DNA of 64,000 nucleotides from GCA-002772825 sp964560655 (GTDB lineage: Bacteria > Patescibacteriota > Minisyncoccia > GCA-002772825): assembly GCA_964560655.1 (NCBI GenBank), contig CAZLLR010000001.1, positions 38,779-102,778 on the forward strand. The letters run 5' to 3'. The position numbers and the translations under genes were made by a program. A model generated the notes under the pieces. That model was not told where the DNA came from. It was given only the letters and a program-made list of their open reading frames with translations, and ran no database searches. This document shows positions 31,934 through 40,302 of the stretch, piece by piece (position 1 is the first letter of the stretch; every line of letters begins with the position of its first letter).

Positions 31934-32389
31934 ATGAGTGCATTACTGAAGCGACTTTTACGGAGAAAGAAGCATGGAGACACTACCTATACGGCAAAAT
32001 GTGGACACAATACGCATTTAATAGCCAAAGTGACGGCATTTGGTGAAACAGTAGAGATGACATTAGAGCCGAACGAAGACGGCTCACTTAACTACTGTAT
32101 TAAGTGCCTTGAGAAGATGACCCTTCAGTGCCCTTTATGTGAGGGGCCAATATTTATTGATACTCCAATTGTCTTTTACCCTAAAAAAGAAGGAATCGCT
32201 CCGTTTATTGGGTGTGCTACATTTTATTGCACTACCAAAAACCCAAGTAAAGATGCAGATCGAAGATTCCGATGGATACCTGGCAAAAAAGGGAAAGGTA
32301 AGGCTTCAATCGATGTCAATATAGAAATGATAGAAAGAAAAAAACGATGTGTAGCAATGTGCACATCAACAAGATGTACGCCCTTATAA
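31934..32389 (+). CDS. Cys-rich protein, probably zinc-binding
   Basis: A 151-residue protein with a basic N-terminus (LLKRLLRRKKHG) and several Cys/His groups: AKCGHNTH, YCIKCLEKMTLQCPLC, FIGCATFYC and a C-terminal CVAMCTSTRC. The CIKC/CPLC core looks like a zinc ribbon. The start at 31934 is set by AAAGGGGGG; the earlier in-frame ATG at 31916 overlaps the SD itself. No family is recognised. It has its own promoter and terminator. Confidence 0.7.
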   Translation: MSALLKRLLRRKKHGDTTYTAKCGHNTHLIAKVTAFGETVEMTLEPNEDGSLNYCIKCLEKMTLQCPLCEGPIFIDTPIVFYPKKEGIAPFIGCATFYCTTKNPSKDADRRFRWIPGKKGKGKASIDVNIEMIERKKRCVAMCTSTRCTPL

Positions 32390-32400
32390 TCTTTATCCGT

Positions 32401-32436
32401 AGACCACCCGAGACAGCAATGTCTCGGGTCTTTTTA
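32401..32436 (+). terminator. Intrinsic terminator
   Basis: Stem CCCGAGAC / GTCTCGGG (32407-32414, 32421-32428) followed by TCTTTTTATT. Confidence 0.9.
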
Positions 32437-32539
32437 TTACTTTAATATGTAATTAATAAATGATATAATGTATAAAGCTTAAAGTAATGAAGTGTTAGTC
32501 TAGCTTCATATATTTATTAATTAATTTTAATATATTTTT

Positions 32540-32728
32540 ATGCGAACATTTAAGACATGGGCGTTTAAGTGGTGGGAAGTTTCTTTTCTAAAGATCTGTC
32601 TTCTCTCGCTTGGTATCATTATGGCTCTGTATTTCTATGACTATCTTATGGGTCTCTTATAGCTATAGTGGGCACTCTTTATAGTGATAGCCACCTACCT
32701 CATCGTAAAGATTATTAAAGAAAATTAA
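32540..32728 (+). pseudogene. Small two-TM protein gene with two in-frame TAG codons
   Basis: The first 40 codons read MRTFKTWAFKWWEVSFLKIC then a TM helix (LLSLGIIMALYFYDYLMGLL). TAG, CTA, TAG follow, and the same frame then gives a second good TM helix and a basic end (WALFIVIATYLIVKIIKEN) to a TAA at 32726. The parts together look like one 60-residue membrane protein broken by nonsense codons. A 40-residue product from 32540-32662 may still be made. No -10 box at the leaderless distance is evident. Confidence 0.5.
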
Positions 32729-32799
32729 GATCAAGAGCGTCTTAAAATATAAATGAAAAATAATAATATCAAACAAGAAAAAAACTAAGTTACACTTGT

Positions 32800-33402
32800 A
32801 TGCATGAGATATTACTGCTAATTACACAATACAGATATATAATACTTTTTCCTTTGGCTGCAGTGGAAGGGCCTATAGTAGCCTTATTGGCGGGTTTTTT
32901 GGTGTCTACTCATTATCTTAGCTTTTTCCCAGCCTATGTTATTATGCTACTAGGCGATCTTATACCAGATACAGGTTACTATTATATAGGCAGGTTTGGA
33001 AACAAGAAAAAAATAATGGAAAAGTACGGGCATAAATCAAAGATTCTTTCTTTCAATTATACTTTATTAGAAAGACTTTGGTATAATCACGGAAAGAAGA
33101 CTATGTTTTTCAGTAAGCTGGCTTATGGACTAAGTACACCCTTCTTAATAAGCGCCGGACTGGCAAACATAACATTCAAAAAATTCATATCCTACGCCAT
33201 ACCCACAACACTTTTCCAATATACTGTTATAATGCTTGCAGGATATTTACTCGGGCATTCTTATTTATTGGTAGAAGCATATATAAAAAATGCCGAATTA
33301 GTTGTTGCAGCTTTCTTTATATTATTTTTAGTAGGATACGCCATATTCTTTAAATACGCCAAACAACAAATTATAAACATGGAAAAAAAGTGTAAAAAAT
33401 GA
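32800..33402 (+). CDS. DedA/SNARE-associated family membrane protein
   Basis: A 200-residue, multi-TM protein with the DedA-family EGP motif (AAVEGPIVALLAGFL), a GDLIPDTGYYYIGRFG loop, and KLAYGLSTPFLISAGLANI, where other members have an R-x3-P-G-x2-aG motif. DedA proteins are implicated in lipid flipping and recycling, including undecaprenyl-phosphate handling. It is the first gene of a four-gene operon; its stop overlaps the next start (ATGA), indicating translational coupling. Confidence 0.85.
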   Translation: MHEILLLITQYRYIILFPLAAVEGPIVALLAGFLVSTHYLSFFPAYVIMLLGDLIPDTGYYYIGRFGNKKKIMEKYGHKSKILSFNYTLLERLWYNHGKKTMFFSKLAYGLSTPFLISAGLANITFKKFISYAIPTTLFQYTVIMLAGYLLGHSYLLVEAYIKNAELVVAAFFILFLVGYAIFFKYAKQQIINMEKKCKK

Positions 33403-34586
33403 AAATTGCTATCTTTTCTGACAACTTTTATCCTGAAATAAGCGGGATAGCAGACTCTATCATCTCTTTAGCCAAAGAGCTAGACAAACGCGGATATAAA
33501 ATAGATTTTTATGTTCCTTGGTATTCTTTAAAAAATTATAAAAAAATAAACGCCATAAAAAAAGAAGTTAACACGAGTGAAAATATAAATGTCATCAGGT
33601 TTCTATCTTTGCCATTTCCGGCAGGGACACAACAAGCTCGCTTAGTAATTCCTTCTTTTTGGCGTTGGCTCTACATATGGAAGAATAGGCCTGATATTAT
33701 CTTCAGTCAGTTAGTATTTGGAGTGGGACTCGAAGGATTAATCTCTTCAAAGATATTAAATATTCCTATGGTAGGCACCAATCACACAGCTATAACAGAA
33801 TTTGTAAAATATAGCCCCCTTAAGGCAAGGTGGTTTAGCAATTTTATGCTTCGATATATATCTTGGTATTATAATCACTGCAGATTCGTAACGGGGCCGT
33901 CTCAATCAATCCTTACAGAGATGGAGGAAAACGGCCTCAAATCTCCCCACAAGGTTGTATCCAACCCTATAGATACAGAAGATTTTTCTCCGATCAATGA
34001 AGACTCTGCCCAAAAATTAAAAAAAAGGTTTAATTTCTCTGATAATACTCTTATCTTTGCTGGAAGATTAGCAATAGAGAAGGATATCGATGTCCTTATC
34101 CGCGCAATAATATTAGTGAAAAAGGAGATTCCCGAAATTAGTCTAGCTTTAGCCGGGCATGGACAAGACGAGATGCGATTGAAAAAATTAGCCAAAGATC
34201 TTGATGTAGAAGACAATGTCAACTTCTTAGGCACACTTAATAAACCAACGCTTGCAAAAGCCTTCCAAGCCTCAGAAATATTCGTCACTGCTAGTACATC
34301 TGAAACACAAGGGATGACCATTCTCCAAGCGATGGCCTGCGGTAAACCCGTTATAGGTGTTAGGGCAAGGGCACTGCCGGAATATATTAACTGCGACAAT
34401 AATGGGATATTAGTTAACCCTGGAGAACATCAAGCATTAGCGAAAAATATAATAATACTATTGAATAATAAAGAAAAGAGAGTAAAATTAGGAAAAGAGG
34501 GCAGAAAAACTGCTGAGAATTTTTCAGCAAGCAATATAGCCTCAGTATGGGAGAATATATTTAAACAACAACTAAAAAAATCATGA
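33399..34586 (+). CDS. Glycosyltransferase family 4
   Basis: A 395-residue GT-B enzyme: an N-terminal acceptor domain (SGIADSIISLAKELDKRGYKIDFYVPWY, GTNHTAITEF) and a C-terminal nucleotide-sugar domain with FAGRLAIEKDIDVLI and the E-x7-E motif in SETQGMTILQAMACGKPVIG. It probably transfers a sugar to a lipid acceptor such as a diacylglycerol or phosphatidylinositol-like lipid, judging from its neighbours (inference). It overlaps both flanking genes by ATGA. Confidence 0.92.
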   Translation: MKIAIFSDNFYPEISGIADSIISLAKELDKRGYKIDFYVPWYSLKNYKKINAIKKEVNTSENINVIRFLSLPFPAGTQQARLVIPSFWRWLYIWKNRPDIIFSQLVFGVGLEGLISSKILNIPMVGTNHTAITEFVKYSPLKARWFSNFMLRYISWYYNHCRFVTGPSQSILTEMEENGLKSPHKVVSNPIDTEDFSPINEDSAQKLKKRFNFSDNTLIFAGRLAIEKDIDVLIRAIILVKKEIPEISLALAGHGQDEMRLKKLAKDLDVEDNVNFLGTLNKPTLAKAFQASEIFVTASTSETQGMTILQAMACGKPVIGVRARALPEYINCDNNGILVNPGEHQALAKNIIILLNNKEKRVKLGKEGRKTAENFSASNIASVWENIFKQQLKKS

Positions 34587-35332
34587 AATTAAGCATCGTA
34601 ATACCCGCATATAATGAAGAAAAAAGTCTCGGCAAATGCCTTGATTCTGTTTTTAAGGACCTTAAAAATGTGAAAAGTGACGTCGATGTTGAAGTAATTG
34701 TAGTAAACAATAATAGCATGGACAAGACGAGAGACGTGGCTTTATTATACCCTAGTGTTATTATAGTTGACGAACCCAAAAAAGGCCTTTCTCAAGCTCG
34801 ACATTCTGGTTTTATGGCGAGCAAAGGGGAACTCATAGCCAATATTGATGCCGATACAATACTAACAGAGAACTGGATAAATAAAGTTATAGAGCAGTTT
34901 TCTAAAAACGAAAATCTTGTCGCATTAAGTGGACCTTTTATATATTATGATTTATCTTGTTATCATAGAGTTGCAGTCCGTCTTTTTTATTACGTCGGAT
35001 TTATGATACATATCATAAATCATTATTTACTTAGAGTCGGCTCAATACTTCAGGGGGGTAATTTTATATTAAAGCGTTCCGCTCTTGAAGAAATAAATGG
35101 TTATAATACTGAATTTGAATTCTATGGAGAAGATACAGACATTGCCCGACGGATTCAAAAACTAGGTGAAGTAAAATTCACTTTCAAATTGCCTATCTTA
35201 ACATCAGGACGACGATTAAAGGCCGAGGGGATGCTGAAAATAGGAATAAGATATACTATAAATTATTTTTGGACGACTTTTTTGAATAAACCGTTTACCA
35301 AAAAATACTTAGATATTAGGATTGATAATTAA
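34583..35332 (+). CDS. Glycosyltransferase family 2
   Basis: A 249-residue GT-A enzyme: LSIVIPAYNEEKSLGKCLDS, the nucleotide-binding VVNNNSMDKT, the metal-binding DxD as NIDADTIL, and EFYGEDTDIARRIQKLG as the catalytic-loop region. Hydrophobic residues near 130-155 may bind the membrane. It overlaps the GT4 gene by ATGA and precedes a phosphatase-like gene by 5 nt. Confidence 0.93.
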   Translation: MKLSIVIPAYNEEKSLGKCLDSVFKDLKNVKSDVDVEVIVVNNNSMDKTRDVALLYPSVIIVDEPKKGLSQARHSGFMASKGELIANIDADTILTENWINKVIEQFSKNENLVALSGPFIYYDLSCYHRVAVRLFYYVGFMIHIINHYLLRVGSILQGGNFILKRSALEEINGYNTEFEFYGEDTDIARRIQKLGEVKFTFKLPILTSGRRLKAEGMLKIGIRYTINYFWTTFLNKPFTKKYLDIRIDN

Positions 35333-35337
35333 CTATT

Positions 35338-36015
35338 ATGAAAGGGATTCTCAACAAATATAAATTGCGATGGGTTGATAAAACTTTTTTAATCTCCGTA
35401 ATTCAAGGTGTTATATTTTTAATTTTCAGTTTTGCTATTAATTATAAAGCTAGTGTATATGCTGTTGAAAAACAGAGTAATTTCGTAACTGACATTGTAT
35501 TAAGCAATATACCTGTTGTCAATGTAGATATATTTGTTGTAGAAGGAGCATTATTACTGGTCTGTTTTGTAATCTTATTACTCGCCTATGAACCAAAGAC
35601 AATCCCTTTTGTACTAAAAAGTATCGCCTTATTTATATTAATTAGGGCTTTTTCCATTATACTAACTCATGTTGGCTCTTTTCCTCAACAGGTTATTATT
35701 GACAATAATTGGCTTTTAAGGAGTGTAGGTATAACACAAAAAGCCGACTTCTTCTTCTCTGGACATACGGGTATGCCATTTCTATTAGCTCTTATCTTTT
35801 GGGAAAGTAAGAAATTGCGTATATTTTTTCTATCAGCATCAATTTTCTTAGGTATATCTGTATTACTTGGGCATCTGCATTATTCCATAGATGTTTTTGC
35901 CGCTTTCTTTATTACCTATACTATTTTCCATATATCACGACGATTATTTAAAAAAGATTATGAGGTTCTTCATAATAAGACAAAAAATCTTGACTCTAAG
36001 ATTAGAATAATCTAA
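35338..36015 (+). CDS. PAP2-like membrane phosphatase/transferase
   Basis: A 225-residue protein with about six TM helices and the PAP2_C-type catalytic residues SGHT (in FFFSGHTGMPFLLALIFW) and HYSIDV (in LLGHLHYSIDVFAAFF), as in sphingomyelin-synthase-like and lipid-phosphate phosphatases. It would act on a lipid phosphate or headgroup outside the cytosolic leaflet. It is the last gene of the DedA-GT4-GT2 operon, suggesting synthesis of a glycosylated membrane lipid. Confidence 0.8.
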   Translation: MKGILNKYKLRWVDKTFLISVIQGVIFLIFSFAINYKASVYAVEKQSNFVTDIVLSNIPVVNVDIFVVEGALLLVCFVILLLAYEPKTIPFVLKSIALFILIRAFSIILTHVGSFPQQVIIDNNWLLRSVGITQKADFFFSGHTGMPFLLALIFWESKKLRIFFLSASIFLGISVLLGHLHYSIDVFAAFFITYTIFHISRRLFKKDYEVLHNKTKNLDSKIRII

Positions 36016-36223
36016 AAAATAAAAACTCATTCAAAAACGGCAAATCATCTATTAGTGCCATATATTCTTTGAGTAAGCTTCTCAATGTATCTAGATTATT
36101 CTATCTGGTTGCTATAAAAAACGCGAATAAGATTATTTTTACTATAGATAGAGGAGTGACTTAAGGTTAATTATATCTAAGTAGTTTTTTTGTGCTTAAA
36201 TTTAAGTATGTTATAATTATATA

Positions 36224-37303
36224 ATGTTTTATCTAATCAAAAAAATATTTAAATATTTACTAATTTTTTTAGGTGTTATTATCATCCTTATTTTTATAAG
36301 GAGATTAAATGGCGATTCTCAATTTACAGACAATATATTACCGGAAAATAAACAAATCTCTATAGACTCAGGAGATTACTCCTTTGTTATAATGCACCAA
36401 GGAATTGAAAGAAAATATCTCGTCCATGTTCCCTTAAACTACAATGAGACAAACTCTATTCCTGCAATTATCATCTTACATGGAGGAGGAGGAAATATGG
36501 AAGAATCTATAAAATATTTTAATCTTAATCCAAAGGCTGATAAAGAAGGATTCTTAGCTATATATCCTGAAGGATATGGTAAAGATTTAGATGGTAAGCA
36601 CCTAGGGACGTGGAATGCAGGAAAATGTTGTGCTCCTGCAACAGATAAAAATATTGATGATGTAGGTTTTATAGATAAAGTAATAGAAAAAGTAAAAAAA
36701 GACTTTCATATCGATGGAAATAGGATCTACTCTGTTGGTTTTTCTAATGGAGCTCAAATGTCATACAGGCTAGGATGTGAACTATCTAATAAGATAGCAG
36801 CTGTAGTCCTAGGTGGATCGGTAGGAACATTTGAGGGGTGTTCACCCTCAAGGCCTATTCCTACATATATGTTTAGTGGCACAGAAGATGGATGCACCCC
36901 GTATGAAGGTGGGGAAGCATGTGGTGGTTGCGTAGGAAGATTTTTTAATTCTATCGGAATATCTATAGATGAAAATATTTATCAATGTAGTTCAGTAGAT
37001 GCTTTTACTACCAAAATAGCAACAAAAAATAATTGTTTAAAAGAACCTTCTATTACATACGACAAAGATAGTACAACTTGCGTCACATATAGTTCTTGCA
37101 CAAATAATGCTGAAGTAACTTCTTGTAAAATTTCAGGTGGTGGACATGTATGGCCAGGTAAAGATCAATACAGTTTAGATATTTGCAGCAAAAGACCTAA
37201 TGGGTATGTCTGCAATCAGTGGAAAAAAGCACTGGGCCCATTAATCACAGATTTCAATGTTAATGATCAAATCTGGAAATTCCTCAAAAAATATAAATTA
37301 TAA
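36224..37303 (+). CDS. Membrane-anchored PHB-depolymerase/feruloyl-esterase-like hydrolase
   Basis: A 359-residue alpha/beta hydrolase with an N-terminal TM anchor (residues 8-27). Catalytic features: oxyanion segment IILHGGGGNMEES, nucleophile Ser in SVGFSNGAQMSYRLGCE, and a C-terminal SGGGHVWPG for the His. There are many cysteines, including TWNAGKCCAPATD and EACGGCVG, suggesting disulfides in an exported domain. It resembles LpqC/PhaZ-type esterases. TATAAT (36212-36217) ends 6 nt before the ATG (leaderless). Confidence 0.88.
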   Translation: MFYLIKKIFKYLLIFLGVIIILIFIRRLNGDSQFTDNILPENKQISIDSGDYSFVIMHQGIERKYLVHVPLNYNETNSIPAIIILHGGGGNMEESIKYFNLNPKADKEGFLAIYPEGYGKDLDGKHLGTWNAGKCCAPATDKNIDDVGFIDKVIEKVKKDFHIDGNRIYSVGFSNGAQMSYRLGCELSNKIAAVVLGGSVGTFEGCSPSRPIPTYMFSGTEDGCTPYEGGEACGGCVGRFFNSIGISIDENIYQCSSVDAFTTKIATKNNCLKEPSITYDKDSTTCVTYSSCTNNAEVTSCKISGGGHVWPGKDQYSLDICSKRPNGYVCNQWKKALGPLITDFNVNDQIWKFLKKYKL

Positions 37304-37400
37304 TAAATCTTAATTTTTCTTATATTTACTATTGTTAATGTTTTAGGTACGCACTTATATCACTTTTAATCCTGATATTTCGTTCGGAGTTTTTTCATCT

Positions 37401-37437
37401 AAGCCATTTAGGCTAACCTCTTAAATGGCTTTTTATT
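37401..37437 (+). terminator. Intrinsic terminator
   Basis: Stem AAGCCATTTA / TAAATGGCTT (37401-37410, 37422-37431) followed by a T-rich tail. The rest of 37304-37546 holds nothing else recognisable. Confidence 0.88.
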
Positions 37438-37546
37438 TGATTCAATAAATATCAGTAACATTATTTATTATCACTCGTCTTTTTATATAGAAAGGTATAT
37501 TAATAAGCCTTTTTACTATATATTTTAATAAATTTGGATAAATACA

Positions 37547-38812
37547 ATGAAGAATGAAGAATATACAATAAAAAATATATCGTTTGAAACTCCAAGGGTT
37601 ATAGACTTAGAGCTAGTTAAAAATAATTTAAGTCCTGTATTTAACTATCAGCCAGGTCAATACGCTATGATAGCTTATAGGAAAAATGGTGTTAGGACGT
37701 CTTGGCATCCTTTTACCATAGCAAGCTCTCCTTCAGAAAGGGGCTCATTAAAGTTTGGAATTAAAACTTTTGGTAAATTCACACAAAGACTCTCTCAACT
37801 CTCAGCTGGAGATACAATTTATATAAAAGGACCTTATGGGAATTTCACCTTTGACGAAAACGCTTATGAGAAGCGTGTATTCATAGCAGGTGGTATAGGT
37901 ATCACCCCCTTCTTAAGCGCTCTTAAATATGCAAACGACAACGATTTTAAAAGTAAGATGACCCTAATATACACAACCCAATCACTTACTGACCTAGCCT
38001 TCGTGGAGGATATAAAAAAACTTGAAAAAGAAAATGATAATTTTACAGCTCATTTTGTAATAAAAAATGTAGATAACAAAGAAAAGTTACAGCCAAACAT
38101 GCAATGCGGAAGGGTAGATATAGGAATGCTTCATTCTATCCTTGGTCCAGATGTTAAAGATAGCCTTTTCTTGCTTTGTGGGCCAACTCCTTTTATGAAA
38201 GCAATGCAAGGTAACTTAAAAGTCCTCGGTGCTCCAAGCAGAAAGATAAAATTTGAATCATTTGCCACAAATTCAATCTCTATAAAGGCAAATTATAAGA
38301 TTTTCATACCTGCACTTGGCGTATCAGCACTACTCTTATTTTTCGCCTTAAACTCTATCTCCTTAGCCGCAGAAAAGAAATTTATAGCCAAAAAAGTGCA
38401 AGAATCTCCATCTCTGTTAGTAGAAAATCAAAACACGGCAAATACAATAAACTCAGATCTTCAAAGCAGAGAGAAAATATTTATAATAAATGACAAAATC
38501 ATCTCAAGGATGACAAGACTTCTAAATGAAAAAGAAGCGAAAATAATCGAGCTAAACAAAAAAAGATTAGCTCTACTAGAAGAAAGGACTACTATAAATG
38601 CCCTAAATCTACCCGTTGCGACAAAAAATCCGACGACACCTCCTGTCTCAAGCCCAACTCCTAAGCCAGCGCCCACCATAATAAGAAGAGTCGTTACTAA
38701 GTCCGTTCAAGCTACACCGCCACTCATTGTAAAAACTCCACCACCAGTAGTGCCTATCATAAAAATTCCACCACCAGCTCCTACACCAACTCCAAGAACA
38801 ACCGTATCATAA
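37547..38812 (+). CDS. FNR-type flavin reductase domain with TM anchor and Pro-rich exterior tail
   Basis: A 421-residue protein. Residues 1-235 form a ferredoxin-NADP-reductase-like module: FAD motif HPFTIASSP, KGPYGNFTF, the NAD(P)-binding AGGIGITPFLSAL and the end motif LLCGPTPFM. A TM helix follows (about 245-265), then a coiled coil rich in Lys/Glu and a 60-residue Pro/Thr-rich tail that should lie outside. It would pass electrons from NAD(P)H to a membrane haem partner, probably the product of 40299-41180. Reductase-then-TM is the reverse of NOX-type fusions. Confidence 0.85.
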   Translation: MKNEEYTIKNISFETPRVIDLELVKNNLSPVFNYQPGQYAMIAYRKNGVRTSWHPFTIASSPSERGSLKFGIKTFGKFTQRLSQLSAGDTIYIKGPYGNFTFDENAYEKRVFIAGGIGITPFLSALKYANDNDFKSKMTLIYTTQSLTDLAFVEDIKKLEKENDNFTAHFVIKNVDNKEKLQPNMQCGRVDIGMLHSILGPDVKDSLFLLCGPTPFMKAMQGNLKVLGAPSRKIKFESFATNSISIKANYKIFIPALGVSALLLFFALNSISLAAEKKFIAKKVQESPSLLVENQNTANTINSDLQSREKIFIINDKIISRMTRLLNEKEAKIIELNKKRLALLEERTTINALNLPVATKNPTTPPVSSPTPKPAPTIIRRVVTKSVQATPPLIVKTPPPVVPIIKIPPPAPTPTPRTTVS

Positions 38813-38840
38813 GATTATTATTAACTTTATAAAAAATAAA

Positions 38841-39365
38841 ATGAAAAATAAATTTAAAAAATCAACTAAAGTGTTATTATTATCTCTAATAGTGATTATA
38901 GGACTATTCTCTATAGGGTCTATAGTAGTAAGAGCAGATGACCATGAAGATGATGGGTATGAATACTCAAAAGAATATAAAGATGGTAAACGTGAAGAAG
39001 AAAAAGAGAATAAGGTTCACTACAAAGAGGAGGCTGCACCAGAATATTTAGAGACAGTATCTGCTGAACAAATGCAATTTCCTGTTGCACCTCCAGAACC
39101 AAAAGAAATCATAACCTATGAAGAAATAGTTGGGGAAATAATAGAAGAACCGCAACTAATCGAAGAAGAAAAGCCTATTGTAAAAACAAAAGTACAAGAT
39201 ATTCCTGATCAGCTCCTAGACTCAGACAATGACGGCGTGCCTGATTCTTTAGACCAACACCCTGGTGAAGATGATCTAATCTATGCAGTAAAAGATGTAA
39301 ACGAAGATGGTATAACCGATGATTTCGCATATTTGGCAAATAGCATATATGGAAATATTCGATAG
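38841..39365 (+). CDS. Secreted acidic protein with thrombospondin-type-3-like Ca-binding repeat
   Basis: A 174-residue protein: signal peptide or anchor (residues 9-32, ending VVRADD), a highly acidic, low-complexity middle, and a C-terminal calcium-binding motif DSDNDGVPDSLDQHPGEDD followed by DVNEDGITDDF. The same type of repeat occurs at the N-terminus of the membrane protein at 40299. It probably sits outside the membrane. Its 3' end overlaps the apbE start by 17 nt. The exact role in the redox module is unknown. Confidence 0.75.
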   Translation: MKNKFKKSTKVLLLSLIVIIGLFSIGSIVVRADDHEDDGYEYSKEYKDGKREEEKENKVHYKEEAAPEYLETVSAEQMQFPVAPPEPKEIITYEEIVGEIIEEPQLIEEEKPIVKTKVQDIPDQLLDSDNDGVPDSLDQHPGEDDLIYAVKDVNEDGITDDFAYLANSIYGNIR

Positions 39366-40302
39366 TATAAAGACGTTAGGAACAGATTTCACCGTTCTTA
39401 TCGTCTCAGAAGACAAAGTGGAAACAAAAAAGGATATCCAAGAAATTTGTAATCTTGCAATTTTATTTGATGAACATTTTAGTCGTTTTCGAAGCGACAG
39501 CGAGCTGACTAAACTAAATGATTCAGCAGGAGGTAATTTTATAGCAAGCGATGAGCTGATTGATATACTTAATAAAGCTCAAAGATTTCACAAGCTCACT
39601 GGTGGAATCTTTGACCCAACTATATTAGAAGCGCTTGAACAAATTGGGTATAAAGAGAGTTTTAATATATTGAGTAATAATAATGACCCTGATACACAAT
39701 TAGATACGGATGAGATGATAAATACTTTCTTTGATAGGCCACCTTTCTCAATATCCATTATAGATAAAAACACAAACTTAATATCTACACCTAAGAGACT
39801 TAAGATCGATCTTGGTGGATTAGGAAAAGGATATCTACTAGATTTACTGGCAAAAAAACTTAAAGAAAAATATAATAATTTCTGGATATCTGCCGGTGGT
39901 GATATGATCTTACATGGGAAAGATAATCTATCAGGTATTTGGCATGTAGGAGTGCAAAATCCGATAAAGCATAGAGAGGATTTATTAAAGATACGTGTCC
40001 TTGGAGATAGCTTATCGATAGCCACTTCTGGAACAACCAAAAGAAGGGGAATTAAAAATGGATTCTCTTGGCATCATATAATAGACCCTAGGACAGGCCT
40101 ACCAGTAAATAATGACGTACTAGCCGTCACGGTTATAGCTAAAAATGCGCTTGAGGCTGATATCTTAGCAAAGACAATCTTAATAATGGGAAAAGAAGAA
40201 GGGATTAACTTTATAAATAAGTTGCCTGAAGTTGAATGCCTGATGATAGACAAACAAATGCACTTCACTTTTTCCAAGCAGATGAAAAATTATATAATTT
40301 GA
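39349..40302 (+). CDS. apbE: FAD:protein FMN transferase (ApbE)
   Basis: A 317-residue ApbE: ILFDEHFSRFRSDSELTKLND, FDPTI, IDLGGLGKGYLLDLL, SAGGDMILHG and HHIIDPRTGLPVNNDVLAVTVIA are family hallmarks. It attaches FMN from FAD to Thr/Ser of a target protein. The start at 39349 is preferred over 39319 because homology begins at EIFDSIKTLGTDF. No signal peptide or lipobox is seen, so it may act inside the cell. No obvious [S/T]GA[S/T] acceptor protein occurs in the window, so its substrate is probably encoded elsewhere. Confidence 0.92.
   Translation: MEIFDSIKTLGTDFTVLIVSEDKVETKKDIQEICNLAILFDEHFSRFRSDSELTKLNDSAGGNFIASDELIDILNKAQRFHKLTGGIFDPTILEALEQIGYKESFNILSNNNDPDTQLDTDEMINTFFDRPPFSISIIDKNTNLISTPKRLKIDLGGLGKGYLLDLLAKKLKEKYNNFWISAGGDMILHGKDNLSGIWHVGVQNPIKHREDLLKIRVLGDSLSIATSGTTKRRGIKNGFSWHHIIDPRTGLPVNNDVLAVTVIAKNALEADILAKTILIMGKEEGINFINKLPEVECLMIDKQMHFTFSKQMKNYII

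Noticed and set aside
21000..32500. CRISPR array among the intergenic repeats
   Set aside because: The repeats are few, about 80-95 bp long, widely spaced and in both orientations; there is no regular repeat-spacer pattern and no cas1/cas2.
21600..32500. Insertion sequence or prophage carrying the accessory genes
   Set aside because: No transposase, integrase, phage structural gene or convincing terminal repeats were seen.
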